Assembly (NCBI RefSeq): GCF_000423165.1
Contig: NZ_KE383983.1
Coordinates: forward strand, 1-64,000
Direction: 5' to 3'
DNA from: Pseudidiomarina sediminum DSM 21906
GTDB lineage: Bacteria > Pseudomonadota > Gammaproteobacteria > Enterobacterales > Alteromonadaceae
DNA length: 64,000 nt
The position numbers and the translations under genes are program-made. Shown here piece after piece: positions 24,523-34,020 of the stretch (positions are counted from its first letter, which is position 1; each line of letters begins with the position of its first letter). The notes under the pieces were generated by a model. That model saw only the letters and a program-made list of their open reading frames with translations. It did no database searches and was not told the origin of the DNA.

Positions 24523-27468
24523 ATGAAACAAACCAATCGCATTGCTAAATCAATTCGTTTAGCTTTAGCATTCGGTGCAACTTCTACTTTGCTATCTACG
24601 GGCGCTTATGCTCAAGATACCGCACCACAAGATGAAGACGCTCAAGCCGAAGAAAAAGCAGAAAAAATCACTGTTGTTGGTTCACGTATCCGTACCGACG
24701 GTCTCGAGAACTCGACACCTATCGAAATCATTTCTACAGAAATTGCCGTTGATCAAGGTCTTACCACACTTGGTGAATTGCTACGGACCTCAACCATCGC
24801 TTCAGGTTCGAACCAGTTAACTGCAGCAATGTCTGTCGGTAATGTTACCGCTGGTGGTGCAGGTAACGAATCCATCTCAATGCGTGGCTTAGGTTCAAAC
24901 CGGACGTTGGTACTTTTGAACGGCCGTCGTGCCGGTCCCGCAGGTACACGAGGTCAAGTTGCTGCGTTTGACATGAACTCAATCCCAGTCTCTGCGGTTG
25001 AACGTGTTGAAATCCTAAAAGACGGCGCATCTTCACTTTACGGTTCAGATGCGATTGCCGGGGTAATCAACATCATCACCAAACGTGGTGACGAGTCAGC
25101 GATTAACTTCAGCGCAAACCAGCCAACTGAGTCAGGTGGTGAAAACTACCGTCTCAACGGTACTTATGGTCAAGCATTTGATCGCGGTTCATACCGTTTA
25201 GTTGCTGATTACCGCTTACAAAAAGAAATGGCACGTGGCGACCGTGACCACTTTGCTTGTGGCCAGCGTTACTTATTTGACGCTGAAACAGGCGAACGTG
25301 CAGATCCTATCGACCCACGTACCAACGATTACCACTGTAATGACTTGCCTTACGGCATGTGGCTTTGGGATGCTGGCGCAGGCAACTATACCTCGACCAT
25401 CCAAAACTACGACTATGACGGCTTACGTGCGGCCGCAGGTTTACCTACCTACGATCCACAACAGCCAGGTGATATTGCAGCGCCTGATGGTTGGTACCCG
25501 GTAGGTTATAGCCGTGAAACAGACGGTTGGTTGGACGCGGATCACCCGTTCCAAGACCTTCAAACCATGGTCCCACGTACCGAGTCATGGTCAATTTACG
25601 GTCAAGTTGAATATGACTTAACTGACTCAATTAGCATGTACGGTGAACTTCTTCACAGCGTACGTGAAACGAAAATCAACAGCTACCGTCAATTCTGGGA
25701 ACCCTTCATTCCAGCATGGGCTGGCTTAGTTGATGGTTGGGATGGTTACGTTTACCTCGACCCAACAGCAGTAACCGATCACTCAGGTAGCACCACCACC
25801 ATCGATTACACGCGTGGCGTGTTAGGCCTTGAAGGTTCTCTTGGCTTCTGGACTTGGGATGTTTCATGGCAGCGCAGCTTAAACAGCGGTACGTATGACA
25901 CGAAGATCATCTACCAAGATGCCTTAGAAATGGCTGCCAATGCAGTTTGGGGTGATCCGTGTGAAGGTGAACTTACACCAATTTCAAAGCGTGAGTGTTA
26001 CGCTATCGATTTCTGGGATCCTGAATACGTTCGCGGTAACTTCGACCAAGGTACGCGTGACTTCTTATTCGGTATGGACTTCGGGAAAACCATCTATAAG
26101 CAAGATGCGATTGATGCGTACATGACCGGTGATTTGTTTGACTTGCCTGCAGGTACGGTTGCGACCGCATTTGGTGTGGCCTATCAGACCGATGAGATCG
26201 TCGACACCCCTGGGGAAGCAACGCTTTCACAAAACTCTTGGGGGATGACAAGCGCAGGCATCACGGCAGGTCGTCAATCGACCAAAGCAGCGTACGTTGA
26301 ATTCCAAGTTCCATTACTGCGCGACTTACCTGCTGTTAAACAGTTTGACTTAACAACCTCTGCGCGTTGGACCGACGTAAACACCTACGGTAGTGATACC
26401 ACGTACAAACTTGGTATCAACTGGGCCATCAACGATGACCTTCGTGTACGTGCTTCACGTGGTACGTCATTCCGTTCACCAGCATTGTTCGAGTTGTACT
26501 TAGGTGATCAATCATCATTCTTCGATCAGCGTAGCGATCCATGCTGGAACTGGGCAGAACGTGTTGAAAACGGCACCATCAACCCAACTGTTCTGGAAAA
26601 CTGTCAAGCTGACGGCATCCCCGGTGATTATGCACAAGACTTCGGTTCAGGTACTGCCTATACCGGTGGTGGCGCAGGATCACTTAAAGCTGAAACCTCC
26701 GTTTATGAAGGTGTAGGTGTGGTATGGACAAGCCCTGAGAATACGTTCGCGGCGTCTGTCGACTACTACAAAGTTACTATTGAAAACCAAGTCGACGACA
26801 TCACTGGTGTCGATATCTTGAATCAATGTTACTTGTCAGAGAACTTTGAAGACGAGCCGTTCTGTGACCGCTTCACGCGTAACGACGGTACTGAAACGGG
26901 TAACTGGGGTATTGACGAGGTTTACGGTGGTTACGTGAACATTGCGAGCCAATTCGTTCGTGGTATCGATGTGGTTGCTAGCTACCAAGATGATACTCCG
27001 GTCGGTTTCTTACGTCTTCGTGTGGATCACACCATCCAAATCGAGCGTGCATCACAACAGTTCGCAGATAGCGAAGTACTGGATAGTGTTGGCCTACTAG
27101 GTAGCCCACGCCATTCAGGCACCCTTACTGCGTCACTTGAGCGTGATGACTGGCGTTACACTTGGGCAACGCGCTATTTAAGCAGTGTCGAAAATTATGA
27201 GCGTTTCACGCGTGGTAACCTTACTACCTACCGTGGTTCAGACGTAACTTTCATCGCTGATGCACCAAGCACGTTCTACCACACAGCTTCAGTTTCAAAG
27301 ACATTTGAAGACAACCTAGATGTTACCCTAGGTGTGACCAACATCTTTGATAAGAAGCCTCCGTACGGTAGTCCTTCTGCTGCATCAACTGTGGGTAACG
27401 CAATGTTGTATTCACAGTACGATCAACTTGGTCGCCAAGTCTTCTTAAACGTGATGTATAACTTTTAA
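24523..27468 (+). CDS. Large TonB-dependent receptor, substrate unknown
   Basis: A 981-aa outer-membrane receptor of the type abundant in Alteromonadales, Xanthomonas and Caulobacter. After the signal peptide (cleavage near GAYAQ) come an acidic linker, a TonB-box-like stretch (EKITVVGSRI), the plug (ISMRGLGSNRTLVLLNGRRAG, VERVEILKDGASSLYGSDAIAGVINIITK) and a long barrel ending in Phe (NVMYNF). Such proteins take up oligosaccharides, oligopeptides or siderophores. There is no linked hydrolase or regulator, so the ligand is open. The ATG at 24523 gives a clean signal peptide; TAGGGA precedes it. Confidence 0.92.
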   Translation: MKQTNRIAKSIRLALAFGATSTLLSTGAYAQDTAPQDEDAQAEEKAEKITVVGSRIRTDGLENSTPIEIISTEIAVDQGLTTLGELLRTSTIASGSNQLTAAMSVGNVTAGGAGNESISMRGLGSNRTLVLLNGRRAGPAGTRGQVAAFDMNSIPVSAVERVEILKDGASSLYGSDAIAGVINIITKRGDESAINFSANQPTESGGENYRLNGTYGQAFDRGSYRLVADYRLQKEMARGDRDHFACGQRYLFDAETGERADPIDPRTNDYHCNDLPYGMWLWDAGAGNYTSTIQNYDYDGLRAAAGLPTYDPQQPGDIAAPDGWYPVGYSRETDGWLDADHPFQDLQTMVPRTESWSIYGQVEYDLTDSISMYGELLHSVRETKINSYRQFWEPFIPAWAGLVDGWDGYVYLDPTAVTDHSGSTTTIDYTRGVLGLEGSLGFWTWDVSWQRSLNSGTYDTKIIYQDALEMAANAVWGDPCEGELTPISKRECYAIDFWDPEYVRGNFDQGTRDFLFGMDFGKTIYKQDAIDAYMTGDLFDLPAGTVATAFGVAYQTDEIVDTPGEATLSQNSWGMTSAGITAGRQSTKAAYVEFQVPLLRDLPAVKQFDLTTSARWTDVNTYGSDTTYKLGINWAINDDLRVRASRGTSFRSPALFELYLGDQSSFFDQRSDPCWNWAERVENGTINPTVLENCQADGIPGDYAQDFGSGTAYTGGGAGSLKAETSVYEGVGVVWTSPENTFAASVDYYKVTIENQVDDITGVDILNQCYLSENFEDEPFCDRFTRNDGTETGNWGIDEVYGGYVNIASQFVRGIDVVASYQDDTPVGFLRLRVDHTIQIERASQQFADSEVLDSVGLLGSPRHSGTLTASLERDDWRYTWATRYLSSVENYERFTRGNLTTYRGSDVTFIADAPSTFYHTASVSKTFEDNLDVTLGVTNIFDKKPPYGSPSAASTVGNAMLYSQYDQLGRQVFLNVMYNF

Positions 27469-27502
27469 GTAAGTCTAATTACAAACCAAGTTCGCAAATC
27501 AG

Positions 27503-27537
27503 GTCCGTGTTCAGTTATGCTGAACACGGACTTTTTT
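27503..27537 (+). terminator. Rho-independent terminator of the TonB receptor gene
   Basis: GTCCGTGTTCAG pairs perfectly with CTGAACACGGAC (12 bp) around TTATG, then TTTTTT. Confidence 0.96.
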
Positions 27538-27559
27538 GTGGTACGAAAGGAACCTTCTT

Positions 27560-28411
27560 ATGAGTGATTCAAGTTATACCCCGCCACGCATTTGGCAGTG
27601 GGATCCAAACAACGGGGGCAAGTTTGCTTCAATCAATCGGCCAACTGCTGGCGCTAGATTTGATCAGGAACTCCCTGTTGGTGACCACTCACTTCAACTG
27701 TATTCCTTGGCGACGCCTAATGGGGTAAAAGTGACCATTATGCTTGAGGAATTACTTGAAGCTGGTGTGTCAAATGCTGAGTATGATGCCTTTTTGATTG
27801 ATATTTCCGAAGGTGAGCAATTTAGCAGTGGCTTTGTCGCCGTGAACCCTAACTCTAAAATTCCAGCGCTAATGGATCACAGCACGCAACCACCAACACG
27901 CGTCTTTGAATCCGGTTCCATCTTGCTCTATCTTGCCGAGAAGTTTAATGCTTTTCTGCCGAAAGATGCGCGTCAACACACTGAAACCCTGAATTGGCTG
28001 TTCTGGCAAATGGGCGCTGCGCCGTTTTTAGGCGGTGGTTTTGGGCATTTTTATGCCTACGCTCCAGAAAAATACGAATACCCCATTAATCGCTACGCGA
28101 TGGAAGTAAAGCGCCAATTTGATCTCCTCAATCAGCAATTAGCGAAACACACCTACATTGCAGGTGAAACATACAGCATTGCAGATATCGCGATTTGGCC
28201 GTGGTACGCGGCAGTAGTGAACAATGAAGCTTATGATGCGGCAGAGTTCTTACAAGTGCGCGAGTATCCTCACCTCATTCGTTGGGTGAAACAAATCGGC
28301 GCACGCCCTGCAGTAAAGCGGGGGCGTTTGGTCAATCGCGCCTGGGGTGACGAGGCCGAACAACTCCATGAACGGCATAGCGCCGCTGACTTTGCTGGGA
28401 AAAAATGCTGA
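27560..28411 (+). CDS. yghU: Glutathione S-transferase, YghU-type disulfide-bond oxidoreductase
   Basis: A 283-aa Nu-class GST. An N-terminal extension (PPRIWQWDPNNGGKFASINRP) typical of YghU/YfcG relatives is followed by the thioredoxin-like domain (LYSLATPNGVKVTIMLEE, with NPNSKIPAL and ESGSILLYLAEK) and a helical C-terminal domain. E. coli YghU reduces 2-hydroxyethyl disulfide and organic peroxides with glutathione. GAAAGGAA precedes the ATG. Confidence 0.92.
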   Translation: MSDSSYTPPRIWQWDPNNGGKFASINRPTAGARFDQELPVGDHSLQLYSLATPNGVKVTIMLEELLEAGVSNAEYDAFLIDISEGEQFSSGFVAVNPNSKIPALMDHSTQPPTRVFESGSILLYLAEKFNAFLPKDARQHTETLNWLFWQMGAAPFLGGGFGHFYAYAPEKYEYPINRYAMEVKRQFDLLNQQLAKHTYIAGETYSIADIAIWPWYAAVVNNEAYDAAEFLQVREYPHLIRWVKQIGARPAVKRGRLVNRAWGDEAEQLHERHSAADFAGKKC

Positions 28412-28429
28412 TCGTCATATAGACAAGCA

Positions 28430-28480
28430 CATGAACAGCGCCTAAGACTAAAGGGTATGCTTTAAAAGGCGCTGTTCATG
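28430..28480 (+). repeat. Perfect 14-bp inverted repeat covering the EAL gene start
   Basis: CATGAACAGCGCCT (28430-28443) and AGGCGCTGTTCATG (28467-28480) are exact reverse complements, 23 bp apart. The right arm holds the weak ribosome-binding site and the ATG of the next gene. No T tract follows, so it is not a standard terminator. Confidence 0.93.
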
Positions 28481-30160
28481 AACCTTATCTATTCGTCGTT
28501 ACTTCGTAATGCCTCGCTCCCGCGACGCATGCTATTTGTCAGTGTTTTGCTTATTGCGGTCGCTTTCATTACCTTGCTGGTATGGCACACCGGTGGGATT
28601 AAATACGTTTACTCGCACACCATGTATATTCCCATCGTCCTCGCCGGCACCTTATTGGGGTATCGAGGCGGTCTACTTATTGCATTGGTTGGCGGTGTTG
28701 CCCTCGGCCCTTGGATGCCGATTAATACCAGCACCCTAGAAATGCAAGAACCATTGAATTGGATGTTTCGTACCTGCGCGTATGCGGCCGTCGGCTTACT
28801 GGCCGGCTTCTCGAGTGATATTGGCCGCCGCTATGTCGCGCATTTACGTGTGATCGCGCGGCGAGACCCGATCAGTAAACTCCCCAATCGGAAAGCTCTA
28901 TTAGAACAACTCGCCAAGCATATGGCGCAAGAAGATTACAGTACTCAGCGACGCACACCTTTTTTAGTCACCTGTAATATCGATAACAGCATGGCGCTAC
29001 GCTCAGCATTTGGTTTTGAAGTGATTGATACCATCATCAAAACTTACGCTGACAACCTCACCCAGCTGCAACAGTACAGCCTCGAAGTCTACCGCACTCA
29101 TGCCACACAAATTGCGGTTTTGGTAGACGACGTCGGCATGTCAGACATCGAGCGTCTGATGCACGACTGTTTAACCACCATCACTGAAACTGTCCGCTAT
29201 GGCGGCTTGAATATTTACGTGAGCCGCCACCTTAGCGGTGTGCGCCTCGATGCCTCAGAGCAAGATCCGAATGAAACCCTAAAGCACGCTGAGATCGCTA
29301 TCGCACGCGCCAATGAAAAACTCACCGATAGTTTTATCTATACTCCAGAAGTAGGAGCAAACATCAGTAAACAACTGGCGCTTATGGCCGAGGTGAGCGA
29401 TGCCATCGAAAACAATCAATTACTCATGTACTACCAGCCCAAGGTCGACTTAAAAAGTCAAAAGGTGATCGGCGCTGAAGCATTGATTCGTTGGCACCAT
29501 CCAGAGCGTGGCTGGATCCGTCCTGATGAGTTTATCCCCGACGCCGAACACAGCACGCTTATTCTTCGTATCAGTGAATTTGTTCTACGTGCGGTGATTC
29601 AACAAGTCCAACAATGGCAACAACAAGGGATTACCATCCCCATTTCGATCAATGTGACCGGGCATGATTTACTACAACCAGGGTTTTCGCAGATGATGTT
29701 TGGATTGCTTGAGGAGTTTCAAGTGGATGGCAGTGCCATCGAACTCGAAATCACCGAGGGCACGCTGATCCAAGACATCGATGAAGTCGTTTCTGAGCTA
29801 TTACGATTAACCAGAGCAAAAATTACCGTCTCTATCGACGACTTCGGTACTGGTTATTCATCGCTACAATACCTTTATCGCTTGCCGATCTCGTTGTTAA
29901 AGATTGATCAGCTCTTTGTTAAGCATTTACCTGAAGACCAAGGCGCCAGTCATATTTGTGCGGCAGCTGTCGCTTTAGCCCAAAAAATGGGCATCAAAGC
30001 ACTCGCCGAAGGCGTTGAAACCCAGCAAAACCTTGACTACTTGGTCGAACTCGGGTGTGATTACGGGCAAGGTTATTTCTTCTCTAAACCACTAAGCGCC
30101 GACGCGTTCGCCGCTTGGTACCACCACCGAGAGACGCAGTATGAACAACCCTTGGGATGA
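28478..30160 (+). CDS. Membrane EAL-domain c-di-GMP phosphodiesterase with degenerate GGDEF
   Basis: A 560-aa signalling protein. About four N-terminal transmembrane helices (residues 15-110) lead to a GGDEF-like domain that keeps the entry RRDPISKLPNRKALLEQL but has lost the GGDEF site. The C-terminal EAL domain is intact: EALIRWHHP (Glu334), EITEGTLIQD, IDDFGTGYSSLQYL, KIDQLFVK and GVETQQNLDYL. It should hydrolyse c-di-GMP to pGpG. It overlaps the methyltransferase downstream by 20 bp. The start lies within a strong inverted repeat. Confidence 0.92.
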   Translation: MNLIYSSLLRNASLPRRMLFVSVLLIAVAFITLLVWHTGGIKYVYSHTMYIPIVLAGTLLGYRGGLLIALVGGVALGPWMPINTSTLEMQEPLNWMFRTCAYAAVGLLAGFSSDIGRRYVAHLRVIARRDPISKLPNRKALLEQLAKHMAQEDYSTQRRTPFLVTCNIDNSMALRSAFGFEVIDTIIKTYADNLTQLQQYSLEVYRTHATQIAVLVDDVGMSDIERLMHDCLTTITETVRYGGLNIYVSRHLSGVRLDASEQDPNETLKHAEIAIARANEKLTDSFIYTPEVGANISKQLALMAEVSDAIENNQLLMYYQPKVDLKSQKVIGAEALIRWHHPERGWIRPDEFIPDAEHSTLILRISEFVLRAVIQQVQQWQQQGITIPISINVTGHDLLQPGFSQMMFGLLEEFQVDGSAIELEITEGTLIQDIDEVVSELLRLTRAKITVSIDDFGTGYSSLQYLYRLPISLLKIDQLFVKHLPEDQGASHICAAAVALAQKMGIKALAEGVETQQNLDYLVELGCDYGQGYFFSKPLSADAFAAWYHHRETQYEQPLG

Positions 30161-30881
30161 ACGCTATAACACTGAAGACTACATTTATGGCACCGCGCCG
30201 AATGATTTTCTCCATGAACATGCCGCAGCATTGCTCAACAGCTACGAACATCCACACGTGCTATGCGTTGCCGACGGTGAAGGACGTAACTCCGTCTATC
30301 TCGCTGAGCTTGGCGCAACAGTATGTGCGATGGATATTTCACAAGTGGGTCTCGATAAAGCGCAACACTTAGCCCAACAACGCGGCGTTAAACTGCAAAC
30401 GCAATGTATCGACCTCAGCGACGCCTTACTTCCAGAGCAACATTACGATGGTGTGGTCGCGATTTTCTGCCATTTACCCAGCGCCGCGCGTGCTCATCTC
30501 TATGAGCAAATTGCAGCGAGCTTAAAGCCCGGAGGTTTCTTTTTACTTGAAGGGTATTCACACGGGCAATTACACTACAACACAGGTGGCCCTGATAACG
30601 CTGATTTACTCCTCAACTGTGCAGAGTTAACACGCGCCTTTAAAGGCTTTGAGATCCAAATCAATCACGCCATTGAACGTGAAATTCACGAAGGCGATCG
30701 TCACTCTGGACTCGGCGCCGTGTGTCAGTTTATTGCCAAAAAGCCACACGTGCGGGAACAACGCTATCAATTCACTGCGAATCGTAGCAAAGCGTCGCAC
30801 AAATTGCGTTATGTAGAGAGTTCAGCCAGCACAGATGGTGATTGCACCTTGTGCAAAGGACCACTCACGAGTGACGACTAA
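30141..30881 (+). CDS. TehB-like SAM-dependent methyltransferase
   Basis: A 246-aa class I methyltransferase. NPWDERYNTEDYIYGTAPNDFL and the glycine motif VADGEGRNSVYLAELG match the tellurite-resistance TehB-like branch; IFCHLPSAAR and LKPGGFFLLEGYS are later motifs. The C-terminus (CTLCKGPLTSDD) has a CxxC that resembles half of a zinc site. The substrate is unknown; tellurite or thiol methylation is only suggested by family. Confidence 0.86.
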   Translation: MNNPWDERYNTEDYIYGTAPNDFLHEHAAALLNSYEHPHVLCVADGEGRNSVYLAELGATVCAMDISQVGLDKAQHLAQQRGVKLQTQCIDLSDALLPEQHYDGVVAIFCHLPSAARAHLYEQIAASLKPGGFFLLEGYSHGQLHYNTGGPDNADLLLNCAELTRAFKGFEIQINHAIEREIHEGDRHSGLGAVCQFIAKKPHVREQRYQFTANRSKASHKLRYVESSASTDGDCTLCKGPLTSDD

Positions 30882-30892
30882 AGGTCGTCACT
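30870..30892. terminator. Hairpin spanning the stop codons of two convergent genes
   Basis: AGTGACGAC and GTCGTCACT (9 bp, loop TAAAG) enclose the methyltransferase stop and reach the stop of the zinc-ribbon gene. There is no T tract, so bidirectional termination is a guess. Confidence 0.4.
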
Positions 30893-31139
30893 TCATCATC
30901 ACCTTGCCGCCGATCATTTTGTAAGCTGGCGCGCCGCGGATCATGGTTTCACGCGCAAACACTTGGCCACAGCTGGGGCAGGTGCACGCCTCATGGGTAT
31001 GATCATCTACAATGCGTTCAACGAAGCACTTTACTAACGCGCCTTTACCACCTTTACGGTATTTATAGAGCAGGGCATGGCATTTGCCACAGGAGACCTG
31101 AACAGTGCGTGAGGGTTGTTTTTTGCGAGGTTTAGCCAT
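30888..31139 (-). CDS. Small zinc-ribbon protein
   Basis: An 83-aa protein with two CxxC pairs (CGKC near residue 14 and CPSC near residue 55) that should bind one zinc. The N-terminus is basic (MAKPRKKQPSR). I do not know a specific family. The ATG at 31139 was chosen as it starts just before the basic stretch. It stands alone, convergent with the methyltransferase. Confidence 0.72.
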   Translation of the reverse strand: MAKPRKKQPSRTVQVSCGKCHALLYKYRKGGKGALVKCFVERIVDDHTHEACTCPSCGQVFARETMIRGAPAYKMIGGKVMMK

Positions 31140-31190
31140 GTCAGCACATGTTAATGACTGACATGGCGATTGCAACTACCTAGAAGGGGA

Positions 31191-31436
31191 TTATGCGCGC
31201 TTCAGCGCCCGCACGATAATCAGCAGGACCACCGCTCCTATGGTTGCCACAACAATACTGCCAATGATGCCGCCGTTACTGGATAAACCTAAGGCGCCAA
31301 ATAAGAAACCGCCTAACATCGCCCCGATAATACCAACGACAATGTTACCCAATAGACCGAAGCCACCACCTTTCACTAAGGTACCGGCTAACCAACCGGC
31401 CACTAAACCTACCAACAGAAACCATAAAAAGCTCAT
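31191..31436 (-). CDS. GlsB/YeaQ/YmgE-family stress membrane protein
   Basis: An 81-aa, very hydrophobic, Gly-rich protein with three transmembrane helices (GLVAGWLAGTLVKGGGFG, NIVVGIIGAMLGGFLFG, IGSIVVATIGAVVLLIIV). This is the transglycosylase-associated (DUF883-unrelated) YeaQ family, induced by general stress in other bacteria; its role is unknown. GGAAC precedes the ATG. Confidence 0.9.
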   Translation of the reverse strand: MSFLWFLLVGLVAGWLAGTLVKGGGFGLLGNIVVGIIGAMLGGFLFGALGLSSNGGIIGSIVVATIGAVVLLIIVRALKRA

Positions 31437-31513
31437 TGGACGTTCCTTCTTTTAGTTAATAGAGTGAAAACACATTGTTAACTCTAGCAAAGATCACTAA
31501 GAATGGTAGTCAC

Positions 31514-32149
31514 TTACGACGCCTTTACATTCTTCTCCCAAAACGAATACAAGGCCTCAATTGCACTGGAACAAAGATGAGACATTGCTGCTTCCAGCAC
31601 CTCATCCGGCCACAACCACCACTGCATTTCTTCAAGTAACGCAATGTGTTCTGGTGCAAAACGGTACTTAATAATTTTCGCAGGGTTAGCACCGACCACG
31701 GCATAACTAGGAACATCTTTGGTTACTAACGCACGGCTCGCAATCACAGCGCCGTTACCAATCGTCACCCCAGGCATAATCATTGCTTCTGAGCCAATCC
31801 ATACATCATGACCCACCACAGTGTCACCGGCACGCCGAAAGCCATCTTGAGCAGCAGCAAATGACGGGTGGTCTTGATAAAAAAATGGAAACGTACTGAT
31901 CCAGTCCATCCGATGGCCTTGGTTGCCGGCCATCATAAACACCGCGCCTGAACCAATCGAACAAAAATTGCCAATATGTAGTTGGTCAACATCGTCCCGC
32001 TCACGACTAAGGTAACGTGCACAGTCTGCAAAGCTATGACCATGGTAATAGCCAGAGTAGTAACTATGGCGGCCCACCTTGATATTTGGGTGGTCCTCGA
32101 CTTGTTCAGTTAAGGGTTTTCCGGCAAAGGGACTGTCAAAATAATTCAT
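31514..32149 (-). CDS. catB: Type B chloramphenicol/xenobiotic O-acetyltransferase (CatB-like)
   Basis: A 211-aa hexapeptide-repeat acetyltransferase. [53 protein letters not shown] and [16 protein letters not shown] are hallmark CatB/Vat blocks, with the catalytic His in the GNQGHR segment. Such enzymes acetylate chloramphenicol or related xenobiotics with acetyl-CoA as trimers. The gene lies among ordinary chromosomal genes with no mobile element. ATG 32149 fits the family start; a start at 32182 is also open. Confidence 0.9.
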   Translation of the reverse strand: MNYFDSPFAGKPLTEQVEDHPNIKVGRHSYYSGYYHGHSFADCARYLSRERDDVDQLHIGNFCSIGSGAVFMMAGNQGHRMDWISTFPFFYQDHPSFAAAQDGFRRAGDTVVGHDVWIGSEAMIMPGVTIGNGAVIASRALVTKDVPSYAVVGANPAKIIKYRFAPEHIALLEEMQWWLWPDEVLEAAMSHLCSSAIEALYSFWEKNVKAS

Positions 32150-32187
32150 AGTAGGATACAACTCCACGCGCGAAGACGACATTGGGG

Positions 32188-33147
32188 TTAATCGTTTTGC
32201 GAAAGCAATTGCTCTAATTGGGCCTTTAACGCTTCAATTTGAGCGCGCATTTCATCAGCTTTCTCAGATTCACCACGACGCTCAAAATAATCCACTAACA
32301 GGGTCGCTTGATTAATATGAAGGCGTAGTGCCTTTTCCATATTCTGTTGCATAAACATTTGTTCTGCAGGGTTTTCATGCGACGCGATCTGTTCTGCGAC
32401 CTCACCGGCAAATTGGCCGAACTGTGAAAGCGACTGCGTTAACATATCCAATTCGTCACTTGCCAGTTGGTAGTTGTCCAACAGTGCCTGTTTATCATTA
32501 GCGATATAATCATGTAGCTCGGTGCTGCCAGTAATAATCGCTGAGCGCAGCAGTTGTTCATGCGACTCAGGGCCAATACGCGCCTCATTGTACCAACGCT
32601 CGATGATGCGACGGTTATTCTGCACGCCCACGGCAATCTGCCAAGACTCATCATTGGCAACGTATGCGCCTAACTGCAAAAATTGCTCAAATTGGTCATA
32701 GCTCATTTCTCCCGTAACCATCGCTAAACTCATCACTGACATATCACCCAACAAATTGTCGTTGACGCCAATAATTCCTTGCTCTGCCATTGCTAACAGG
32801 AGTTCTGCTTGGCGGCCATTAAGTTCTGGATTGGATAGCAACGCAAACCCCAACTCATCCACCGGCATATCTCGGTATTTCGCCAACAGTTCTTGCAGCG
32901 AGAGATCAGCGTCGTTGTTCGTTGTCGTTGCCTCAGTCACTTCAACCGAGGCTTCAACAGGGACCTCTTCAGGCGTTGCGACAATGTTCTGTGAAGGTTG
33001 GGAAGGTGATGTAGGGGCTGGCGCTACGACTTCAGTGGTCACTTCCTCCACGGCAACATCAGTGTTTTCTTGAGGTTGGTGAACGTAGTAACTGTACGAG
33101 CCAACCACCACCACAATCACAAATAACAACACAAAAAACTTTTTCAC
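32188..33147 (-). CDS. Membrane-anchored protein of unknown function, paralogue A
   Basis: A 319-aa protein with one N-terminal transmembrane helix ([18 protein letters not shown]), a Thr/Pro/Glu/Val-rich linker (about residues 27-80) and a helical, acidic periplasmic domain that ends in a probable coiled coil ([20 protein letters not shown]). [18 protein letters not shown] resembles a degenerate ankyrin-like helix pair. It is clearly related to the 317-aa protein 3 kb away: [26 protein letters not shown] and GPESHEQLL have counterparts there. A GTG start has AAGGAG upstream. I recognise no named family. Confidence 0.78.
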   Translation of the reverse strand: MKKFFVLLFVIVVVVGSYSYYVHQPQENTDVAVEEVTTEVVAPAPTSPSQPSQNIVATPEEVPVEASVEVTEATTTNNDADLSLQELLAKYRDMPVDELGFALLSNPELNGRQAELLLAMAEQGIIGVNDNLLGDMSVMSLAMVTGEMSYDQFEQFLQLGAYVANDESWQIAVGVQNNRRIIERWYNEARIGPESHEQLLRSAIITGSTELHDYIANDKQALLDNYQLASDELDMLTQSLSQFGQFAGEVAEQIASHENPAEQMFMQQNMEKALRLHINQATLLVDYFERRGESEKADEMRAQIEALKAQLEQLLSQND

Positions 33148-33318
33148 GACAGCTCCTTGAACACCACATTTATTGGGGTGTAACGTTTTCGTCCATTTAC
33201 GTGCGCCAATTTAAGATACACTATGCTAACAAATATCAGCGCGCAACGCCCCATACTGAGCACAGTGAATACCGGCTGCATTTTCATGGTTCCACATAGA
33301 ACATTTTTGTCGGCTGAA

Positions 33319-33657
33319 CTAAGCGAGACGCGCGCCATTTGGCAAGGGGAGGTCGACGGTCGCCAACACCACTGAGCCATCGTCACGGTGTAGCCCTGTC
33401 ACCAAACACTCTGACATGATGGGACCAATTTGCTTGGCCGGAAAATTCACCACAGCTAAAACCTGTTTACCGATCAAGGTTTCTGGGCGATACAAGTCGG
33501 TAATTTGTGCACTCGATTTTTTCACCCCAAGGTGCGCGCCAAGGTCAATCTGTAATTTGTACGCAGGGCGACGCGCCTCTGGGAAGTCATCCACGGCAAT
33601 AATCGTACCGACCCGAATATCTACTTTTTGAAAATCTTGCCAATCAATGTATTCCAT
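33319..33657 (-). CDS. csaA: CsaA-like tRNA-binding-domain protein
   Basis: A 112-aa OB-fold protein of the CsaA/EMAP-II type. KVDIRVGTI, ARRPAYKLQIDLG, KKSSAQIT and VVNFPAKQIGPIMSE match the family. Dimeric relatives bind tRNA and have been reported to have chaperone-like activity with the secretion machinery in Bacillus. The upstream ribosome site is weak. The 170 bp after its stop hold only the leader of paralogue A. Confidence 0.93.
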   Translation of the reverse strand: MEYIDWQDFQKVDIRVGTIIAVDDFPEARRPAYKLQIDLGAHLGVKKSSAQITDLYRPETLIGKQVLAVVNFPAKQIGPIMSECLVTGLHRDDGSVVLATVDLPLPNGARLA

Positions 33658-33672
33658 TTGCTGTTCATCGCT

Positions 33673-33999
33673 TTAATTGTTGTCTGAAATTTGCTGCTTG
33701 GAGTGTTCAAGAAATTGACGCCGCGAGAGAACGATCCAGACTAAAAAGCCAATGTTCACCGCAACGATCGCAAGTATCGCCAGCTGCTCATCCAGGCGCA
33801 TAATGCCAGACAACTGCAAGAACGGACTCGCGCTAAGCAGTGTGGTAAAGGTACAGCCCACTAACAAAGCTATACTCAGTAGGGCTTGCTTACCCTGATG
33901 ACGAAATAGCCCTGCAACAGCGGCAATCACACTAAAAAGTGCACTCACAAAATACAGCAGTACCATGATCACCAATAGCCAAAAACCGAGTTGTTCCAT
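33673..33999 (-). CDS. Small polytopic membrane protein, unknown
   Basis: A 108-aa protein with three predicted transmembrane helices (LLVIMVLLYFVSALFSVIAAVAG, LLSIALLVGCTFTTLL, LAILAIVAVNIGFLVWIVL) and a charged, Gln-rich tail. No family recognised. It lies 15 bp before csaA and 21 bp after the lipoprotein gene, in the same direction. Confidence 0.65.
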   Translation of the reverse strand: MEQLGFWLLVIMVLLYFVSALFSVIAAVAGLFRHQGKQALLSIALLVGCTFTTLLSASPFLQLSGIMRLDEQLAILAIVAVNIGFLVWIVLSRRQFLEHSKQQISDNN

Positions 34000-34020
34000 G
34001 CCAAGCCTTTATAAGGTGCG

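Noticed and set aside
33144-33386. 80-aa minus-strand open frame between csaA and paralogue A
   Set aside because: It overlaps the end of csaA in another frame, has no ribosome site and a composition unlike a real protein.
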